Shown here one piece after another: positions 60,055 to 64,000 of a DNA stretch of 64,000 nucleotides (the first letter of the stretch is position 1; each line of letters opens with the position of its first letter). The stretch comes from RH-AL1 sp965277735 (GTDB taxonomy: Bacteria > Pseudomonadota > Alphaproteobacteria > Rhizobiales > Beijerinckiaceae). The translations under genes and the position numbers were made by a program. The stretch spans positions 248,001 through 312,000 of the forward strand of contig CBDIDO010000001.1 of the NCBI GenBank assembly GCA_965277735.1, read 5' to 3'. The notes beneath the pieces are model-generated. The model was given only the letters and a program-made list of their open reading frames with translations, ran no database searches and had not been told where the DNA came from.

Positions 60055-61242
60055 ATGCACATTCATCTCGACGCAGTCGGCGGTTTAGCTGGCGATATGT
60101 TCGCTGCCGCCCTGCTCGATGCCTTTCCGCAGCACGAGGCAGATACCCTCGCTGCGGTAAGGCGCGCCGCGCCCGTCCGCTGCAAGCTCCTCGCTCACAA
60201 CGATGGCGTGCTTCGCGGTCGTCGGTTCGACGTTGCACAAGCTGAAGCCGAGCCGCACGGCCATCACCACCATCGCCATTGGTCAGACATCCGATCACAC
60301 CTCCTCGCGACCGATCTCGCACCGCCCGTGCGCGACCATGCGATCTCGATCTTCACTCACCTCGCCGAGGCGGAGGCCGGGGTGCACGGCATCCCTATCG
60401 TCGACGTCGCCTTCCACGAGGTCGGCGCCTGGGACTCGATCGCCGACATCGTGGCTGCCGCCTCGCTTATCGTCGCGACCGGAGCGACGAGCTGGAGCAT
60501 TGGCGCGCTGCCGCTCGGCTCCGGCCGTGTCGCCACCGCGCATGGTTTGCTGCCCGTTCCGGCGCCGGCGACGACGATCCTGCTGCGCGGCTTCGAGACG
60601 GTCGACGACGGCATTCCCGGCGAGCGGGTGACGCCGACAGGCGCGGCGATCCTGCGCCATCTGCGCGAGAGCGCGGGCGGCCCCGCGTCGCGCCGGCGGG
60701 TGCTCGGGCGTTCCGGCCTCGGCTTCGGCACCCGAAAGCCTCCCGGCCTCTCGAACTGCCTGCGCGTTCTCGTCTTCGATGAGGTCGAGGCGACCGCAAC
60801 CGGCTCTCATCGCGAGCTGGCCGTCATCGAGTTCGAGGTCGACGATCAGTCGCCGGAAGACTTGGCGATGGGGCTCGACCGGCTGCGCGCGCATCAGGAC
60901 ATCTTCGACGTCGTTCAGATGCCGGTTTTCGGCAAGAAGGGGCGGATGATGATGCACGTGCGCGCGCTCGCCCGGGTCGATGCCGTGGAAGTCGCGATTG
61001 CCGCGTGCTTTCGCGAGACGACGACGATCGGGCTGCGCCACCATGTCGTCTCCGGCGCGGCCCTGCCGCGCGACGTCCGCGAGGTCGAGGTCGACGGCAC
61101 GAAGGTACGAGTCAAAAGGGTGGACCGGCCGGGCGGCCGCACGGCCAAGGCCGAGGCCGACGACGCGATGGCGCAGGAGACACACGCCCGCCGTGCGACC
61201 TTGCGGCAGCGGGCGGAACGTTTGGCGCTTTCGGACGATTGA
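60055..61242 (+). CDS. larC: LarC, nickel insertion enzyme of the pincer cofactor
   Basis: 395 residues. It starts MHIHLDAVGGLAGDMFAAAL, the family N-terminus, has a His-rich nickel-binding stretch (PHGHHHHRHW, residues 68-77), then IVDVAFHEVGAWDSIADIVA and RVTPTGAAILRHL. LarC inserts nickel into pyridinium-3,5-bisthiocarboxylate mononucleotide by a CTP-dependent reaction. It is one uninterrupted frame; in Lactobacillus larC is split by a programmed shift, which is not the case here. Confidence 0.9.
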   Translation: MHIHLDAVGGLAGDMFAAALLDAFPQHEADTLAAVRRAAPVRCKLLAHNDGVLRGRRFDVAQAEAEPHGHHHHRHWSDIRSHLLATDLAPPVRDHAISIFTHLAEAEAGVHGIPIVDVAFHEVGAWDSIADIVAAASLIVATGATSWSIGALPLGSGRVATAHGLLPVPAPATTILLRGFETVDDGIPGERVTPTGAAILRHLRESAGGPASRRRVLGRSGLGFGTRKPPGLSNCLRVLVFDEVEATATGSHRELAVIEFEVDDQSPEDLAMGLDRLRAHQDIFDVVQMPVFGKKGRMMMHVRALARVDAVEVAIAACFRETTTIGLRHHVVSGAALPRDVREVEVDGTKVRVKRVDRPGGRTAKAEADDAMAQETHARRATLRQRAERLALSDD

Positions 61243-61247
61243 ACGGA

Positions 61248-62078
61248 ATGAGCGCGGCTCTCGATTGCCTGCAGGGCATATTCGCAGATCTAGGACGGGT
61301 CGCCGTTGCCGTGAGCGGCGGTGTCGACAGCTTGACGCTCGCCAGCATCGCCGCGCGCACGCTGGGCGGCGAGGCGATGCTCGCCGTCCATGCCGTCTCA
61401 CCCGCGGTCCCAGCCGAGGCGACAAGCCGCGTGCGCGCGCAGGCTGCCGCCGAGCGCTGGACCTTGCGCGTCATCGAAGCCGGCGAGTTTGCTGATCCCC
61501 GCTATCGCGCCAACCCGGTCGACCGCTGCTTCTTCTGCAAGACGAACCTCTATGGCGCCGTCACCCGCGTGACGGAGCACCAGATCGTTTCCGGCGCCAA
61601 CCTCGACGATCTCGGCGAGTATCGTCCCGGGCTCCTCGCCGCACGCGACCACGGCGTCCGCCATCCATATGTCGAGGCCGGCCTCGACAAGTTGGCGGTG
61701 CGCCAGCTCGCGCGCGATCTCGGCCTCGCGGCCATCGCCGAGCTGCCAGCGGCGCCGTGCCTGTCGAGCCGGATCGAGACCGGACTGCGCGTCGAGCCCG
61801 AAACGCTGCGCTTCATCCACAAGGTCGAGCGGTTGGTCGCAGAGCTCGTGGCATCAAAGGCTACCAGCCGCGCCGTCCGCTGCCGCATCCGCGCGTCCGG
61901 TATCGTTGTGGAACTTGATGCGGCGAGCCTCGCCGGCCTGTCCGGATCGGACCGCGATAGGCTCGGCATTGCCATTCTCGACACCGTACCAGCGACAGTC
62001 GCCCACCGTGCCGTCTCCTTCGCGCCTTACCGTACCGGCAGCGCGTTTCTTGTCGACCAACTCGCGGTGGGGACATGA
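61248..62078 (+). CDS. larE: LarE, sacrificial sulfur transferase
   Basis: 276 residues. PP-loop VAVAVSGGVDSLTLASIAAR, then VDRCFFCKTNLYGAVTRVTE, IVSGANLDDLGEYRPGLLAA, and ELPAAPCLSSRIETGLRVEP, where Cys corresponds to the residue giving up its sulfur in L. plantarum LarE. It converts the carboxylates of the pyridinium precursor to thiocarboxylates. It starts 5 bases after larC and overlaps larB by 4 bases. Confidence 0.9.
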   Translation: MSAALDCLQGIFADLGRVAVAVSGGVDSLTLASIAARTLGGEAMLAVHAVSPAVPAEATSRVRAQAAAERWTLRVIEAGEFADPRYRANPVDRCFFCKTNLYGAVTRVTEHQIVSGANLDDLGEYRPGLLAARDHGVRHPYVEAGLDKLAVRQLARDLGLAAIAELPAAPCLSSRIETGLRVEPETLRFIHKVERLVAELVASKATSRAVRCRIRASGIVVELDAASLAGLSGSDRDRLGIAILDTVPATVAHRAVSFAPYRTGSAFLVDQLAVGT

Positions 62079-62767
62079 GCGCTGTTGACGAGTTCCTCCT
62101 CGATGTCGCCCGCGAGCACCGCACGGGGTTGGAGGAGGCGATCTATTGTGCCAGCAAGTCGCCCGCGCAGATCGATGCGATCCTGGGCTCGGCAAGCAAG
62201 CGCGGCGCCTCGCTCTTCCTGACACGGCTCGACCCCGACAAGGCTGCTGCCCTCGCGCCGGCACATCACGAAACGCTCGACTATTGCGAGGCGTCGCGGA
62301 CGGCGGTGTTCGGCACGCCCCGCCCGGTGAGCGGCGCGGCGGATGTCGCCGTCGTCTGCGCCGGCACCTCGGACGTCGGCGTGGCGCGCGAGGCGGTCCG
62401 CACGCTCGCCTACCACGGCGCGGCCTCGACTCTAATCGCCGACGTTGGAGTGGCCGGCTTGTGGCGGCTCATTGACCGGCTCGACGAGTTACGCACGTTC
62501 CCCGTCATCATCGCCGTCGCCGGCATGGATGCCGCCCTGCCGACCGTGCTCGGCGGCCTCGTCGCTGGCGCGATCGTCGCCGTGCCGACCTCGGTCGGCT
62601 ACGGCGTCGCCACCGGCGGCCGCGTTGCCCTAGACGCAATCCTGGCGAGCTGCGCGCCGGGGCTCGGCGTCGTCAACATCGACAACGGGTTTGGCGGCGC
62701 TTGCCTTGCGTTGCGCCTGCTCAACGCCGCGCGCGCGATCGCGGCGCGCCCGATGGAGAACAGATGA
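62075..62767 (+). CDS. larB: LarB, nicotinate adenine dinucleotide carboxylase/hydrolase
   Basis: 230 residues with a C-terminal PurE-like domain: VAVVCAGTSDVGVAREAVRT, IIAVAGMDAALPTVLGGLVA and GAIVAVPTSVGYGVATGGRV. LarB carboxylates and hydrolyses NaAD as the first step of nickel-pincer cofactor synthesis. It completes larC-larE-larB; larA (lactate racemase) is not in the window. Confidence 0.92.
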   Translation: MSAVDEFLLDVAREHRTGLEEAIYCASKSPAQIDAILGSASKRGASLFLTRLDPDKAAALAPAHHETLDYCEASRTAVFGTPRPVSGAADVAVVCAGTSDVGVAREAVRTLAYHGAASTLIADVGVAGLWRLIDRLDELRTFPVIIAVAGMDAALPTVLGGLVAGAIVAVPTSVGYGVATGGRVALDAILASCAPGLGVVNIDNGFGGACLALRLLNAARAIAARPMENR

Positions 62768-62801
62768 TCAGGATCATGCCTCGAAACGGAAAAGGTGCGT
62801 C

Positions 62802-63911
62802 ATGCAACGCCGGAACTTCCTCAAGGGCGCTGCGCTCGGCGCAGGTCTTGCCACCGTCGGCACCGCGGAGGCAGCCGTGAACAAGCCAGCCCTTCCCTCG
62901 ACGCGCCCGGCGGACCCCGCCGACCTGCCCTTCGTCACCGATCCCGGCGAGCGCCGCGGCGAGATGCTGTACCGGTCTTTCGGCCGCTCCGGCGAGAAGA
63001 TCTCGGCGATCGGCATGGGCGGTTTCCACCTCGGCAAGAATGCCGTCTCGGACGACGAGGCGGTGCGGCTCATCCATCAAGGAGTCGACCGCGGCATCAC
63101 CTTCATGGACAATTGTTGGGACTACAACGAGGGTCGCTCTGAGCGCCGCATGGGCATCGCGCTCCAACAGGGCGGTTATCGCGATAAAGTCTTCCTAATG
63201 TCGAAGATGGACGGCCGCACCAAGCAGGAGGCCGCGCGCCAGATCGACGATTCGCTGCAGCGCCTGCGTACCGATCGCATCGACCTTGTCCAGCACCACG
63301 AGATCCTGCGTTACGACGATCCCGACCGCATCTTCGCCGAAGGTGGCGCGATGGAGGCGTTCGTCGAGGCCAAGCAGGCTGGGAAGCTGCGCTACATCGG
63401 CTTCACCGGGCACAAGGATCCGCGCATCCACCTGCAGATGCTCGAGGTCGCGCACGAGCGCGATTTCCTATTCGACTCCGTGCAGATGCCACTCAACGTG
63501 ATGGACGCGCATTTCCGATCGTTCGCGCATCTCGTGCTGCCCTATCTCGTCGAGCACGGGATCGCGGTGCTCGGCATGAAGAGCTTTGGCGACGGTGTCC
63601 TTTTGAAGAGCGACGCGAACATCAAGCCGCTCGAGTTCCTGCACTACTCGCTTAACCTGCCGACCTCGGTCGTGATCACCGGCTGCGAGAACCAGCGCGA
63701 CCTTGACCAGGCATTCGAGGCGGTGAAGACGTTCAAACCGATGGATAAGCCGCAGGTGGCGGAGCTGCTCGGACGGAGCCGGCCTTACGCGCTCGAAGGT
63801 AAGTACGAGCTATTCAAAACCAGCGCGACCTTCGACGGCACGGCGAAGAACGCCAAATGGCTCGGAGAGGATCTCAAGAGCGTGCAGGAGCTGGCGCCGA
63901 CGATGAAATAG
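62802..63911 (+). CDS. Tat-exported aldo/keto reductase
   Basis: 369 residues. The twin-arginine signal MQRRNFLKGAALGAGLATVG is followed by an aldo/keto reductase barrel: ISAIGMGGFHLGKNAVSDDE, TFMDNCWDYNEGRSERRMGI (catalytic Asp/Tyr region), VFLMSKMDGRTKQEAARQID (Lys) and RIDLVQHHEILRYDDPD (His). It begins 34 bases after larB in the same direction, so it may be co-transcribed and use or support a nickel-pincer enzyme. The substrate is unknown. Confidence 0.88.
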   Translation: MQRRNFLKGAALGAGLATVGTAEAAVNKPALPSTRPADPADLPFVTDPGERRGEMLYRSFGRSGEKISAIGMGGFHLGKNAVSDDEAVRLIHQGVDRGITFMDNCWDYNEGRSERRMGIALQQGGYRDKVFLMSKMDGRTKQEAARQIDDSLQRLRTDRIDLVQHHEILRYDDPDRIFAEGGAMEAFVEAKQAGKLRYIGFTGHKDPRIHLQMLEVAHERDFLFDSVQMPLNVMDAHFRSFAHLVLPYLVEHGIAVLGMKSFGDGVLLKSDANIKPLEFLHYSLNLPTSVVITGCENQRDLDQAFEAVKTFKPMDKPQVAELLGRSRPYALEGKYELFKTSATFDGTAKNAKWLGEDLKSVQELAPTMK

Positions 63912-64000
63912 GTGCAGACTTTGTGGGTACGGCCACTCAGACGGGGCCTCTGTCGGCGGCCAACATCGGCAATCCGCGAAGCCCCCGACTTAAAGCAATT

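Noticed and set aside
60295..61425. 376-codon minus-strand frame across larC
   Set aside because: Arg-rich antisense shadow of larC and larE; no family resemblance.
1..64000. CRISPR arrays, rRNA or tRNA genes
   Set aside because: No regularly spaced direct repeats and no tRNA or rRNA sequence were recognised by eye; covariance searches could not be run.

Overview
The window is a mosaic, GC-rich accessory replicon of an alphaproteobacterium, most likely of the order Hyphomicrobiales (Rhizobiales). Evidence: a complete repABC plasmid replication/partition operon with its antisense-RNA gap, a MucR/Ros-type regulator, a membrane ferritin MbfA preceded by an Irr-type ICE-box palindrome, and relatives of Rhizobium plasmid proteins (pRiA4b ORF-3, RHE_PE00001). 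A second replication module (Prim-Pol primase plus RepA of the RPA family) and a truncated HUH-type Rep suggest fusion of several plasmids. Many genes are frameshifted or truncated, and insertion sequences sit at several junctions. Species cannot be read from the sequence.

Layout. 1-2.2 kb: integrase end, decayed IS5-type transposase, frameshifted nuclease-like gene. 2.4-7.9 kb: replication block (two hypotheticals, Prim-Pol/HTH, RepA, RecD-like helicase on the other strand). 8.2-11.8 kb: a predicted nuclease gene split by a 2500-bp IS21 element with an exact 8-bp target duplication. 12.0-17.8 kb: a tight eight-gene operon (ACP-like small protein, XRE regulator, ImmA/IrrE-like peptidase, papain-like protease, thymidylate-synthase-like protein, MazG-like helical protein, dCTP-deaminase/dUTPase-like membrane protein, thymine-pyrophosphorylase-like/HMUDK-type protein). 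This is the strongest candidate for an undescribed system, probably nucleotide-centred defence or base modification. 17.9-21.7 kb: XRE regulator with twin operators facing a metallo-beta-lactamase-fold gene cut by an IS66 element. 21.7-33.4 kb: transport and iron block (broken Nramp, Kup, broken MFS, MbfA, broken cytochrome b561, second frameshifted Nramp, MucR). 34-37.6 kb: WGR protein, DUF1612-type protein, divergent integrase. 38.1-41.8 kb: repABC. 41.8-46.7 kb: decayed recombinases, an intact MNT-HEPN toxin-antitoxin pair, remains of a second one, and an IS481 element with a 6-bp target duplication. 46.7-50.4 kb: secreted alpha/beta hydrolase, HUH Rep fragment, double AAA ATPase fragment. 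50.4-57.5 kb: an island of small secreted, membrane and stress-type proteins, including a cold-shock protein. 57.5-59.0 kb: facing truncated Hint-domain and glycosyltransferase genes. 60.0-63.9 kb: intact larC-larE-larB genes for the nickel-pincer cofactor, followed by a Tat-exported aldo/keto reductase.

How it fits together. The replicon maintains itself with repABC, the Prim-Pol/RepA block and MNT-HEPN, and carries potassium and metal/iron genes, a nickel-cofactor pathway without a visible LarA, and the multi-enzyme nucleotide operon. Frameshifts are dense across the decayed regions but absent from the nucleotide operon, repABC, kup, mbfA and lar genes, which argues those are under selection. 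Assembly or sequencing error cannot be excluded for the single-frameshift cases.
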